DNA of 64,000 nt from Alistipes senegalensis (GTDB lineage Bacteria > Pseudomonadota > Gammaproteobacteria > Burkholderiales > Burkholderiaceae_D), in contig JAMPER010000001.1 of the NCBI GenBank assembly GCA_023664945.1, positions 1,065,473 through 1,129,472 on the forward strand. Reading direction: 5' to 3'. This document shows positions 10,084-18,395 of the stretch, one piece after another (position 1 is the first letter of the stretch; each line of letters starts with the position of its first letter). The notes under the pieces are model-generated. The model made no database searches. It was not told the DNA's origin and saw only the letters and a program-made list of their open reading frames with translations. A program made the position numbers and the translations under genes.

Positions 10084-10236
10084 TATCTTCAGTTCCGGTC
10101 AAGGGAGTTAAAGCAGATTCAATTTATATGGAGATTAGGCCGGTCATTTCAAGCAAAATCCGGCAAAACCAGACAAAAGCGTTATTTTAACGGCAAATTA
10201 TGGCAATAACGGGCAAACGGCTTCCTGTATTGCCGC

Positions 10237-11070
10237 CTAAAACCAGTCATGCCAAATCGGCGTCAGCCCTTCGGGCAAATCAGGAATCCTGCCCACATCC
10301 AGATCATTCTCCCCGGGAGCATGAAAATCAGACCCTGCCGAAGCCAAAAAACCATACCGTTTTGCCAGCCCGGCAAAATAAGGATAAAGCTCACGGCTGT
10401 GGCTGCCGGTCACCACCTCAATCCCTGTTCCTCCAAGCTGCTTGAACTCGTCAAACAGCTTAAACAGAGACTGCTCGGATATCTCGTAACGGCCAGGATG
10501 GGCAATCACTGCCACCCCGCCAGCCTCCTTTATCCAGCCAACCGCTTTTTCAAGCGTCGTCCATTCATGAAAAACATAGGCAGGTCGCCCTTTTTTCAGA
10601 TATTGCTCAAACGCTTCCGTCGTATTCGCACAAATCCCGGCATCCACCAGAAAACGGGAAAAATGCTTCCGGGAAATAATAATCGGATCCGCCACCTGCC
10701 GCGCAACACTTTCATAAGCGCCTGCAATCCCCTGCTGGGCCAGCCGCCGCCCGATTTCCATCGCCCGTTCAACACGGCCGGAACGGTTGGCATCCAGATT
10801 GCGCACAAAAGCCTCATTCTTGCCATCCACCTGCAAACCGACAATATGCACAGAGCGCCCATTCCATGTAATGGATATCTCCACACCGGGCACAAAATGC
10901 ATTCCCGCCTGGCGGCACGCCTCCCTCGCCTGGGTAAAACCGCTCACCATATCATGGTCAGTCAGGGCCAGCGCTTTCGCCCCGTTGGATGCTGCGCGGG
11001 CAACCAAATCCGGCGGCGGCAGCAAACCGTCAGAACAGCGGGAATGGGAATGAAGATCAATATTCAGCAT
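10237..11070 (-). CDS. rnm: PHP-domain phosphoesterase, RNase AM / nucleoside 3',5'-bisphosphatase type
   Basis: 277 residues from the ATG at 11070; an earlier ATG at 11097 gives nine extra hydrophobic residues and neither has a clear SD. PHP metal motifs are present: DLHSHSRCSDG at the N-terminus, LTDHD, a central VIAHPGRY and the C-terminal SAGSDFHAPG. This matches the YciV/TrpH branch, which acts as a 5'-3' exoribonuclease that trims rRNA 5' ends (RNase AM) and as a 3',5'-nucleotide bisphosphate phosphatase. The symbol follows E. coli and is by family membership. It probably shares transcription with the hydrolase gene 78 bases upstream. Confidence 0.88.
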   Translation of the reverse strand: MLNIDLHSHSRCSDGLLPPPDLVARAASNGAKALALTDHDMVSGFTQAREACRQAGMHFVPGVEISITWNGRSVHIVGLQVDGKNEAFVRNLDANRSGRVERAMEIGRRLAQQGIAGAYESVARQVADPIIISRKHFSRFLVDAGICANTTEAFEQYLKKGRPAYVFHEWTTLEKAVGWIKEAGGVAVIAHPGRYEISEQSLFKLFDEFKQLGGTGIEVVTGSHSRELYPYFAGLAKRYGFLASAGSDFHAPGENDLDVGRIPDLPEGLTPIWHDWF

Positions 11071-11148
11071 GGAAAAAAACCTGATAAACAAGAACATTAT
11101 TGTATTACGGCAAGGAAAAAATTGCCTGCAAACAAAGACTTTTCCCCG

Positions 11149-12048
11149 TCAGACAAAAAACGCCTCAATCAGTTCCGCCACCCTCTCCGGCTGGTCATGC
11201 TGCACCATATGCGCTGCGTCTTTCACCATAACCACCCTCACATCCGGAATAGCCGCCGCCCGCCGCCGTATCTCTTCCCTTGCCTTCTCATAATTCCCCA
11301 TGCGCATCCCCAAAAGAGAAAACTCGCTGTCCACCATCAAAGTCGGCGCAGTAATCCGCCGCCAGCTCGCCAGCACCTCATCCATGCGAGACAAAATCGG
11401 ATTAATGCGCCGGTGCAAAGGATCAGCCAGAATCTGCCAGGTGCCATCCGGCTTTTCCGCTGCCCAGTTCGCGGCAATAAAAGCCGCTTTTTCCGGATTC
11501 AGCCGGGGATTATTTCGCCTCACCCGGCGGACAACCTCCTCAAAATTCGCAAAAATCCGGGGGGTTTCAGGCTCTGCCAGCGCATCCAGCCACTTCCCGT
11601 AACGAATCGCCGCCTCATCCGGATCCATCCGCATCACACCATACCCCTCAAGACTGACCAGCTGCCGGATACGCGCCGGACGCACACCGGCATAAAGACA
11701 GGCAATATTGCCGCCCATACTGTGCCCGAGAAGCCGAACCGGCTCCCCCGGAGAATAATGCCCCAGCAAAGCCTCCAGATCAGCCAGATATTCCGGATAC
11801 CAATACCCCTCTTTCGCCCAGGATGACTGCCCAAAACCGCGCCAGTCCGGCGCAATCACATGCCAATTCTTCCTGAACGCATCCACCACAAACTGGAAAG
11901 TAATCGAAGAATCCATCCAGCCATGCAGCATGAAAAGCACGGGATCACCCTCCCTCCCCCAATGGCGAACATGAAAACGCATACCTCGCAAAGCAAGAAA
12001 TTCGGATCGGGAACGCTTCATCTGCAACCTGCCAATATCATCAGTCAT
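11149..12048 (-). CDS. Alpha/beta-fold hydrolase
   Basis: 299 residues. Oxyanion-hole motif LHGWMD, then DWRGFGQS, nucleophile elbow GHSMGG (catalytic Ser), a central cap, an Asp-bearing strand LMVDSEFS, and the final His in DAAHMVQHDQPE. All parts of a serine hydrolase are intact. The substrate cannot be told from sequence; related proteins are annotated as esterases or haloalkane-dehalogenase-like hydrolases. Two possible ATGs (12048, 12021); I kept the longer. Divergent from hslO across a 224-base intergenic stretch. Confidence 0.9.
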   Translation of the reverse strand: MTDDIGRLQMKRSRSEFLALRGMRFHVRHWGREGDPVLFMLHGWMDSSITFQFVVDAFRKNWHVIAPDWRGFGQSSWAKEGYWYPEYLADLEALLGHYSPGEPVRLLGHSMGGNIACLYAGVRPARIRQLVSLEGYGVMRMDPDEAAIRYGKWLDALAEPETPRIFANFEEVVRRVRRNNPRLNPEKAAFIAANWAAEKPDGTWQILADPLHRRINPILSRMDEVLASWRRITAPTLMVDSEFSLLGMRMGNYEKAREEIRRRAAAIPDVRVVMVKDAAHMVQHDQPERVAELIEAFFV

Positions 12049-12218
12049 CTTGCCGCCAACCTCTTTTCAGATACCCGGCCATTGTAAAACCAACTGCCCT
12101 GCCGCCAAACAATGCTGCCTGCCATGACACCTGTCTGCTCCGGTATAAACAACACCGTTTTTTCCAACACATCTGCAAAAAAAAATGATACCGTTTCTCC
12201 CTGTTTTCCACGCCCTGT

Positions 12219-12255
12219 CCGGCATCAATCTCCTGCAAAACATGCCGGCTTTTTT
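12219..12255 (+). terminator. Terminator-like hairpin directly upstream of hslO
   Basis: CCGGCAT (12219-12225) pairs with ATGCCGG (12242-12248) across a 16-base loop and is followed at once by CTTTTTT. This is an intrinsic-terminator pattern on the plus strand only 17 bases before the hslO ATG, with the SD AGGA (12261-12264) lying after it. There is no upstream plus-strand gene to terminate, so an attenuator role for hslO is possible; that is inference. Confidence 0.5.
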
Positions 12256-12272
12256 AATACAGGAAAATCATC

Positions 12273-13178
12273 ATGAAAGACCGCCTGCAAAAATTTCTGT
12301 TTGAACACGCAGCCGTCCGCGGCGAATTCGTTGAGATTGCCGCCGCATGGAAACAAATCCAGGAAAACCACGCCTATCCGCCCGCCGTACTTCACCTGCT
12401 GGGAGAAATGACCGCAGCTGCCGTCCTATTGGCAAGCAACATCAAATTCAACGGCTCCCTCATCATGCAAATACAGGGCAACGGCCCGGTTCACCTCCTG
12501 GTCGCGGAATGCGATTCCAGCCTGCACATTCGCGCAACTGCCAAACTGGCAGAAAACGCCGTCATTCCTGATAATGCTACCCTGCGCCAGCTCGTCCACG
12601 CCAATGGCCGCGGACGCTTTGTCATCACGATTGATATGCACGATAAATTGCCCGGCCAGCTCCCCTATCAGGGTATTGTCCCGTTTGAAGGGGAAACTAT
12701 CGCTGAAGTTATCGAAAACTATATGCAGCAATCCGAACAACTCAATACCCGCCTCTGGCTGGCGGCAAACGATACTGTTGCCCGGGGCTTTCTCCTCCAG
12801 AAACTGCCGGGAGAAACCGGAAAAGACGGCCTAAGCCATGATTCGGAAGAAGATGCCAATGCCTGGGATAATCTTGTTGCGCTTTCATCTACCCTTGGAG
12901 AGGATGAAATGCTCAATACGGATATTGATACGCTTCGCCGCCGTCTCTTTCACGAAGAAGATACCCGCCTCTTTGATCCCCGCCATCCCGAATTTTCCTG
13001 CCATTGTTCGCGCAAGAAAATTGCCGACATGTTCCGGATGCTGGGAAAAACCGAAATCCATGACGCACTGGAAAACGAAGGCGGCCAACTGGCTGTCAAC
13101 TGCGACTTTTGCGGCAAAGCCTACCACTTCAACCAGGCCGACATTGCCCAAATCTTTGAAGAGGAAAACCCCGCCTAA
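12273..13178 (+). CDS. hslO: Redox-regulated chaperone Hsp33
   Basis: 301 residues. N-terminal chaperone core from KDRLQKFLFEHAAVRGEFV; C-terminal zinc/redox switch FSCHCSRKK ... NCDFCG, spacing C-x-C-x31-C-x-x-C, as in E. coli Hsp33. Oxidation of the four cysteines releases zinc and activates holdase activity against unfolded proteins in the cytosol. ATG at 12273 with AGGA 8 bases upstream. Divergent from the hydrolase gene. Confidence 0.97.
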   Translation: MKDRLQKFLFEHAAVRGEFVEIAAAWKQIQENHAYPPAVLHLLGEMTAAAVLLASNIKFNGSLIMQIQGNGPVHLLVAECDSSLHIRATAKLAENAVIPDNATLRQLVHANGRGRFVITIDMHDKLPGQLPYQGIVPFEGETIAEVIENYMQQSEQLNTRLWLAANDTVARGFLLQKLPGETGKDGLSHDSEEDANAWDNLVALSSTLGEDEMLNTDIDTLRRRLFHEEDTRLFDPRHPEFSCHCSRKKIADMFRMLGKTEIHDALENEGGQLAVNCDFCGKAYHFNQADIAQIFEEENPA

Positions 13179-13229
13179 ACAGCAAAAAGCAGCTATTTCC
13201 CCGTTCCTGGCTTTTGCGGCCAGAAAAAT

Positions 13230-13249
13230 AAAAGGGCACGCTCCCTTTT
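13230..13249. terminator. Weak bidirectional hairpin between hslO and yjfB-like gene
   Basis: AAAAGGG (13230-13236) and CCCTTTT (13243-13249) with a 6-base loop, between two convergent genes. The A and T flanks form part of the stem, which would serve either direction. The stem is short, so the call is tentative. Confidence 0.35.
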
Positions 13250-13322
13250 GGAACCTGCCCTCCTCTTCTCAGGGATAACCTCGCGCCCTGCAAGGCCATT
13301 CCCCCTTTTCCCGGAAACCGGT

Positions 13323-13517
13323 TCAGGCAGTCGTATTCACATTGCGTCCAATATTCGGGTTGGCCGGCAACGCCGGCATTGCCTCAATCAGCGCCATCGC
13401 CGTATCCGCCTGCAAATCCATACTCTTCTTTAACACCGCCACATCAACCGCCTCCCGGGTTCTTTCCGTTGCCATCTCCGTTGACAGGCTGGCAATACCC
13501 GATACAGACAAATCCAT
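13323..13517 (-). CDS. YjfB-family small protein (putative motility protein)
   Basis: 64 residues, starting MDLSVSGIASLSTEMATERT, with VAVLKKSMDLQADTAMALIEAMP in the middle and ending NIGRNVNTTA. This is the layout of the small YjfB family annotated as putative motility proteins; the molecular role is not known. The ATG at 13517 has GGGAGG 5 bases upstream; a GTG two codons earlier would overlap that SD. It stands alone, convergent with hslO and divergent from tRNA-Arg, with no flagellar genes near it in the window. Confidence 0.8.
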   Translation of the reverse strand: MDLSVSGIASLSTEMATERTREAVDVAVLKKSMDLQADTAMALIEAMPALPANPNIGRNVNTTA

Positions 13518-13723
13518 ACGCACCTCCCATAAGGGTTATCCTTACCTGTTTTACGTCCCCAAAAAGAAATACTTGAGAGTTCCGGGCAAAAATAACACTT
13601 CCCAACACCCTGCCAGGGTCGCCATGCATAGAGAACACCCAATCTGTGGTATGATTGCGTGTGTTTCCTGCATACACATTCCGCAGGAATCCCGCCAATT
13701 CGCTACATTCCGCAAAAGGCAAA

Positions 13724-13800
13724 CTGCCCTTAGCTCAGCTGGATAGAGCAACGGCCTTCTAAGCCGTAGGTCAGTGGTTCGAATCCACTAGGGCAGGCCA
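13724..13800 (+). tRNA. tRNA-Arg(TCT)
   Basis: 77 bases with CCA encoded. Acceptor CTGCCCT pairs with AGGGCAG, discriminator G. D arm GCTCAGCTGGATAGAGC; anticodon stem ACGGC/GCCGT with loop CTTCTAA, so anticodon TCT reading AGA/AGG; T arm AGTGG-TTCGAAT-CCACT. All stems are complete. Confidence 0.97.
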
Positions 13801-13907
13801 TTTCTTTCTAGCACACTTTTTCAATACGTTGGCAATATGAAGTTCCAGTAACGTTCCTGTTTACTGTATTACTGAAATTGATTATCTGCTGAAAAAGCAG
13901 GAGGGTT

Positions 13908-13913
13908 TATAAT
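13908..13913 (+). promoter_or_regulatory. Candidate -10 element upstream of prfB
   Basis: A perfect TATAAT lies 39 bases before the prfB ATG. The -35 region at the right distance is poor (TCTGCT, 13885-13890), so the promoter is only tentative. A small CTGCT/AGCAG hairpin precedes it. Confidence 0.4.
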
Positions 13914-13952
13914 ATTGGATTACCCTGATTAACTCCCACAAAGAGAACCCAC

Positions 13953-15057
13953 ATGGAAGCAGAACGCATCAACGCCATCTCCAGCCTGCTAAACGACCTC
14001 GTCGGGCGCGAAGCCGCCCTGCGGAGGTATCTTTAACTTCCAGGAAAAAGCAGACAAACTGGAACAGGTAAACGCCGAACTGGAAGACCCCAACATCTGG
14101 AACGACCAGAAACGGGCGCAGAACCTCGGCAAGGAAAAAAAATCACTGGAACTGGTTGTCCATACGCTGACCCGCATCCAGACCGAATTAAAAGATACCG
14201 GCGAACTCTTCGCCATGGCGCGGGAAGAAAACGATGAAGATACCCTGGTCGCAGTAGAAGCAGATACCCGCGCCATTGAAAAGGCAGTGGGCGATCTGGA
14301 ATTTTTGCGCATGTTCTCCAACCCCATGGACGCCAGCAACTGCTTTATCGACATCCAGGCAGGTGCCGGCGGCACAGAAGCCCAGGACTGGGCCTCCATG
14401 ATTCTGCGCCAGTATCTGCGCTATTGCGAGCGCAAGGGATTCAAGGCAGAAATCCTTGAAATTTCCGATGGTGAAATAGCCGGCATCAAAACCGCCACCA
14501 TCAAGGTAGAAGGCGAATATGCCTACGGCTTTTTGCGGACAGAAACCGGCGTGCACCGTCTTGTGCGCAAATCGCCCTTTGATTCAAACCACGGCCGCCA
14601 CACCTCCTTCTGCAGCCTGTTTGTATATCCCGAAGTCGATGATTCCATCGAAATTGACATCAACCCGGCCGATGTGCGCGTCGATACCTACCGCGCCTCG
14701 GGAGCAGGCGGCCAGCACATCAACAAGACCGATTCTGCCGTCAGGCTGACCCACATGCCAACCGGCATTGTCGTGCAATGCCAAAACGACAGGAGCCAGC
14801 ACAGGAACCGCGCCGAAGCCTGGGATATGCTCAAATCGCGCCTGTACGAGCTGGAACTGCGCAAGCGCATGAACGAACAGCAGAAACTGGAAGATTCCAA
14901 AACCGATGTCGGCTGGGGACACCAGATCCGCTCCTATGTGCTCGACCAGTCCCGCGTCAAGGACTTGCGCACCCATTTTGAAACCGGCAACACCAAAGCT
15001 GTCCTTGACGGCGACCTGGATGAATTTATTGCCGAATCCCTGAAACAGGGGGTATAA
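13953..15057 (+). CDS. prfB: Peptide chain release factor 2, programmed +1 frameshift with UAA
   Basis: The ATG at 13953 opens a 27-codon frame ending in TAA at 14034-14036; a +1 shift on CTT (14031-14033) continues at 14035 to 15057, giving about 367 residues (E. coli 365). The shifted product reads naturally across the joint (LRRYL then [10 protein letters not shown]). The RF2 anticodon-like SPF is in [10 protein letters not shown] and the catalytic GGQ in SGAGGQH. RF2 releases at UGA and UAA. The frameshift cassette has an internal SD GGAGG (14023-14027), spacer TAT, CTT, then the stop, as in E. coli, except the stop is TAA rather than TGA, which changes the encoded Asp to Asn. prfB-lysS is the usual order. 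Confidence 0.95.
14023..14037 (+). promoter_or_regulatory. RF2 programmed frameshift cassette with TAA stop
   Basis: GGAGG, three-base spacer TAT, slippery CTT and zero-frame TAA followed by C. The position of the SD relative to the slip codon is that known to stimulate +1 shifting. The family norm is TGA, which RF2 alone (not RF1) reads and which underlies autoregulation; TAA can also be read by RF1. Confidence 0.9.
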
Positions 15058-15092
15058 CCCCCTTTATCCCATTTTCAACCAATACCGTAATC

Positions 15093-16643
15093 ATGACACA
15101 GCAAAAAAAACCGTCTGCAACAGAAGCCAACCGGGATACGCTTCAGGCAACCGATGAAAACGCCGTTATGGCCGAACGCCGTGCCAAACTGGCCGCCATC
15201 CGGGAACAAGGCGTTGCCTTCCCGAATGATTTTCGCCCTGCGCACAAAGCGGCAGACCTGCATGAAATCTACGACAACCACGAAGCAGAAGCACTTGAGA
15301 GCGCTGCCATTGAAGTCAGCGTAGCCGGCCGCATGATGCTAAAACGCGTCATGGGCAAAGCCTCCTTCGCCACCCTGATGGATGCCTCCGGCCCCCTCTC
15401 CGAAGGCCGTATTCAGCTTTTCATCACAGACGGCACAACCGGCCACGAAGCACATGAAGCATTCAAACGCTACGATATCGGCGATATTCTTGGCGCAACC
15501 GGCACCCTTTTCAAAACCCGAACAGGCGAGCTTTCCGTTCGCGTCAGCCAGCTCCGCCTGCTGACCAAATCGCTGCGCCCCCTCCCGGACAAATTCCACG
15601 GGCTGGTTGACCAGGAAATCAAATACCGGCGGCGCTACGTTGATCTCATCATGAACGCAGCCACCCGGCAAACCTTCAGGGCGAGGACTGCCGCCATTTC
15701 ATCCATCCGGCATTTCATGGAAGAGCAAGGCTTCCTGGAAGTGGAAACCCCCATGCTGCACCCCATTCCCGGCGGTGCAGCCGCCAAGCCCTTCATCACT
15801 TACCACAATGCGCTGGATATGCAAATGTTCATGCGCATTGCGCCGGAACTTTACCTGAAACGGCTCCTAGTAGGCGGATTCGAGCGGGTCTTTGAAATCA
15901 ACCGCAATTTCCGCAACGAAGGCGTATCGCCCCGCCATAATCCCGAATTCACCATGATGGAGTATTACGCCGCCTATGTGGATTACCAATGGCTGATGAA
16001 CTTTACTGAAGGTATCATTCGTCATGCTGTCATCCATGCGCGTGGAACCGCTGTGCTGCCTTACCAGGGGCGCGACATTGATTTCTCCAAACCATTTGAA
16101 CGGCTGACCATTATTGAAGCAATCAACAAACATGCGCCGCAATATACCAAAGAACAGCTCGAAGACGCAGCCTTCCTTCGCAGCGAACTGGAAAAATTCG
16201 GCGTCAAACCGCTGGCCTCGGCAGGCACCGGCGCGTTGCAACTGGCCCTGTTCGAGGAAACAGCCGAATCCAAACTATGGGATCCCTGCTACATTATTGA
16301 TTATCCGGTAGAAGTTTCTCCCCTTGCACGCGCCTCGGATACCCGGCCCGGCATCACGGAACGTTTTGAACTCTTCATTGCCGGCAGGGAAATTGCCAAC
16401 GGCTTTTCTGAATTAAACGATGCGGAAGACCAGTCGGCACGTTTCATGGCGCAGGTTGAAGCCAAAAATGCCGGCGATGAAGAAGCCATGTACTACGATG
16501 CTGATTTTGTGCGCGCACTGGAATACGGTATGCCCCCGGCCGGCGGATGCGGCATCGGCATTGACCGCCTTGTCATGCTGATCACCGATTCACCCAATAT
16601 CCGCGACGTTATCCTCTTTCCTCACATGCGCAGGGAAGAATAA
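15093..16643 (+). CDS. lysS: Lysyl-tRNA synthetase (class II)
   Basis: 516 residues. N-terminal OB-fold anticodon-binding domain (about 70-180, with [18 protein letters not shown]), then the class II core with motif 1 ([16 protein letters not shown]), motif 2 ([20 protein letters not shown]) and motif 3 near the end ([12 protein letters not shown]). It charges tRNA-Lys in the cytosol. It starts 35 bases after prfB, a conserved pair and probably one transcript. Confidence 0.98.
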   Translation: MTQQKKPSATEANRDTLQATDENAVMAERRAKLAAIREQGVAFPNDFRPAHKAADLHEIYDNHEAEALESAAIEVSVAGRMMLKRVMGKASFATLMDASGPLSEGRIQLFITDGTTGHEAHEAFKRYDIGDILGATGTLFKTRTGELSVRVSQLRLLTKSLRPLPDKFHGLVDQEIKYRRRYVDLIMNAATRQTFRARTAAISSIRHFMEEQGFLEVETPMLHPIPGGAAAKPFITYHNALDMQMFMRIAPELYLKRLLVGGFERVFEINRNFRNEGVSPRHNPEFTMMEYYAAYVDYQWLMNFTEGIIRHAVIHARGTAVLPYQGRDIDFSKPFERLTIIEAINKHAPQYTKEQLEDAAFLRSELEKFGVKPLASAGTGALQLALFEETAESKLWDPCYIIDYPVEVSPLARASDTRPGITERFELFIAGREIANGFSELNDAEDQSARFMAQVEAKNAGDEEAMYYDADFVRALEYGMPPAGGCGIGIDRLVMLITDSPNIRDVILFPHMRREE

Positions 16644-16702
16644 TGCATTCAGGCAAACTTATATCAAAACCCTGATCCCCGGTAAATTCGATAATCAACG
16701 GA

Positions 16703-16731
16703 TGATACGCCCCTCCCAGTGGATCGTATCA
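16703..16731. repeat. Inverted repeat between lysS and the NlpE-like gene
   Basis: TGATACG (16703-16709) and CGTATCA (16725-16731) with a 15-base spacer, 41 bases before the lipoprotein ATG. It could be an operator or part of a weak lysS terminator; no U tract follows. Confidence 0.35.
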
Positions 16732-16771
16732 CCCGCTGATTGAGCGCAATTTCTCTTGGAAAGGAAACGAT

Positions 16772-17278
16772 ATGAAAAAACTGCTTGTTGCCCTGGCTGT
16801 CCTCGGCATTTTTCTCGCAGGCTGCCATAAAAAAGAAACCGCCTCACCCAAACCGGCAGAACAGGAAACCGCTGCCGCCGCAAAAACCACAACGGCAGCG
16901 CCAGCCGCAACGGAAAACGTCAACATCGTCAAAACCTATGAGGGCGTTCTGCCCTGCGCAGACTGCTCCGGCATCAAAACCCGTGTAAAAATCCGCTCCA
17001 AAGCAGACGACCCCACAGCCAACCTCTTTGAAGTCACCGAAACCTACATGGGCAAAGAGCCGGACAACGTCTTTGTCACCACCGGGAAATACACTGTACA
17101 GCGGGGTATTGGCGACGACAACAACGCCACCGTCTATATCTTTACGCCGGAACAACCGGCAGGCGACACGCTTTACTACGCTGTATACAGCAACGACCCT
17201 GCAACGCTGCATCTGCTGGATCGCGATATGAAAAAAGTGGAATCAGACCTGAACTACGCACTCAAACTGGCTGACTGA
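16772..17278 (+). CDS. NlpE-like outer-membrane lipoprotein (N-terminal NlpE domain only)
   Basis: 168 residues. Lipoprotein signal peptide with lipobox LAGC (Cys18), then an Ala/Thr/Lys/Glu-rich linker (about 20-50), then an NlpE-N type domain beginning YEGVLPCADCSGIK with Cys62 and Cys65 and ending HLLDRDMKKVES. In E. coli NlpE this domain senses lipoprotein trafficking and copper stress through the Cpx system. E. coli NlpE has a second C-terminal domain that is absent here. Cys20 of E. coli-type retention rules: residue +2 is His, not Asp, so outer-membrane sorting is expected. Confidence 0.85.
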   Translation: MKKLLVALAVLGIFLAGCHKKETASPKPAEQETAAAAKTTTAAPAATENVNIVKTYEGVLPCADCSGIKTRVKIRSKADDPTANLFEVTETYMGKEPDNVFVTTGKYTVQRGIGDDNNATVYIFTPEQPAGDTLYYAVYSNDPATLHLLDRDMKKVESDLNYALKLAD

Positions 17279-17291
17279 TCCCTTCTGCCGC

Positions 17292-17319
17292 CTGCAACAG
17301 CCAAACCAGGCTGTTGCAG
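17292..17319. terminator. Hairpin between the NlpE-like gene and thiD
   Basis: CTGCAACAGCC (17292-17302) pairs perfectly with GGCTGTTGCAG (17309-17319), an 11-bp stem with a 6-base loop, 13 bases after the lipoprotein stop and in a convergent gap. The plus-strand flank is pyrimidine-rich (CCTCTCTCCTGCTTTC) rather than a clean U run. Confidence 0.55.
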
Positions 17320-17407
17320 AGCCTCTCTCCTGCTTTCTATCTTCCCATACAGGTTACCCGGCCAGCCCGGTAAAACACTTTCCCCAAGAACCGGCCCGGC
17401 TACCATT

Positions 17408-18202
17408 TCACCACAGTGCATGAAAATGGTGTACCGGCCCTTTCCCTCTTCCCACAGTCAGCTCCCCGGCATGAACAAGCGCCTCATTCAGGTAGGCTCG
17501 GGCGCGCCGGGCACTCTCAGGCATATCAAAGCGGGTCAGCAAGGCGGCAAGCGCGGCAGAAAGCGTGCAGCCCGTCCCGTGAAGACTTTTTGTATCAATC
17601 CTCGGCCCCGTCATCTCTGCCGTTTCCTCCCTGCCATGCAGAATATCCAGAATCACCTCACCGGGAAGATGCCCGCCTTTCAGCAGTACCCACTGTGCCC
17701 CCAAAGCCAGCAAATCCGGCAGCATCTCCCGCATGGCCGCCTGCGAAAGCGGCTTTTCCCTGCCAAGCAATACCCCGGCTTCCGGCAAATTCGGTGTTAT
17801 CACCGTTGCCAGCGGCACCAGGCTATCCCGAATAGCGGCAACCGCATCCGGCTCCAGCAGCAAATCCCCGCTTTTTGCCACCATCACAGGATCCAGCACA
17901 ACACAGGCCGGTTTGTGGCGGGAAAGCCGCCCGGCAATAGCCTTAGCAATCTCCGCTGTTGCTACCATGCCAATCTTGACCACATCCACCCTGACATCAT
18001 CAAACACCGCGTCAATCTGGTCTGCCACAAAACCCGGATCCATCGGCTTGAATGAACGCACCCCGGATGTGTTCTGGGCAACCACCGCCGTAATAGCTGC
18101 CATACCGTAAGTCCCCATGGCAGAAAAAGTCTTGAGATCGGCCTGAATACCGGCACCGCCCGTTGGATCCGTCCCGGCTATACTGAAAACATTTGCAATC
18201 AT
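17408..18202 (-). CDS. thiD: Hydroxymethylpyrimidine/phosphomethylpyrimidine kinase
   Basis: 264 residues, ribokinase-fold ThiD (E. coli 266). It opens NVFSIAGTDPTGGAGIQADL, has the GMVATAEI and VLDPVMVAKSGD blocks, and the anion-hole motif LHGTGCTLSAALAA with its catalytic Asp region (DTKSLHGTGC). It phosphorylates HMP and HMP-P for the pyrimidine half of thiamine. ATG at 18202 matches family starts; a 16-residue upstream extension is rejected. No TPP riboswitch is evident in the 193-base divergent region shared with the flavoprotein gene. Confidence 0.95.
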   Translation of the reverse strand: MIANVFSIAGTDPTGGAGIQADLKTFSAMGTYGMAAITAVVAQNTSGVRSFKPMDPGFVADQIDAVFDDVRVDVVKIGMVATAEIAKAIAGRLSRHKPACVVLDPVMVAKSGDLLLEPDAVAAIRDSLVPLATVITPNLPEAGVLLGREKPLSQAAMREMLPDLLALGAQWVLLKGGHLPGEVILDILHGREETAEMTGPRIDTKSLHGTGCTLSAALAALLTRFDMPESARRARAYLNEALVHAGELTVGRGKGPVHHFHALW

Positions 18203-18395
18203 GGTAAGTGAGCAAGGTACATGAACTCGTTGCATCTTAAACTGGCGCACAACATATTGACAACCTTTCCCCCTCCTTTATCCAAAAGCCGCCGGCCAAC
18301 AGCAGACAAAACAAAAGGAATATGCCATCATAAAAGATTCCTATCATCCTGCTTTCTGCTGCGCCAATTCATACTGGCACAGCGTTGTTTTCTCT

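Noticed and set aside
10249..11826. A 525-codon plus-strand open frame antisense to rnm and the hydrolase
   Set aside because: It lies opposite two genes with intact catalytic motifs, has no recognisable domain and a His/Pro/Arg/Gln composition typical of antisense shadows.
12041..12238. A 65-codon minus-strand open frame before the hydrolase gene
   Set aside because: No family features, no SD, and it covers the likely promoter region of the divergent pair.
13665..13689. TTCCTGC/GCAGGAA inverted repeat upstream of tRNA-Arg
   Set aside because: Seven-bp arms with an 11-base spacer may arise by chance; no link to a promoter could be shown.
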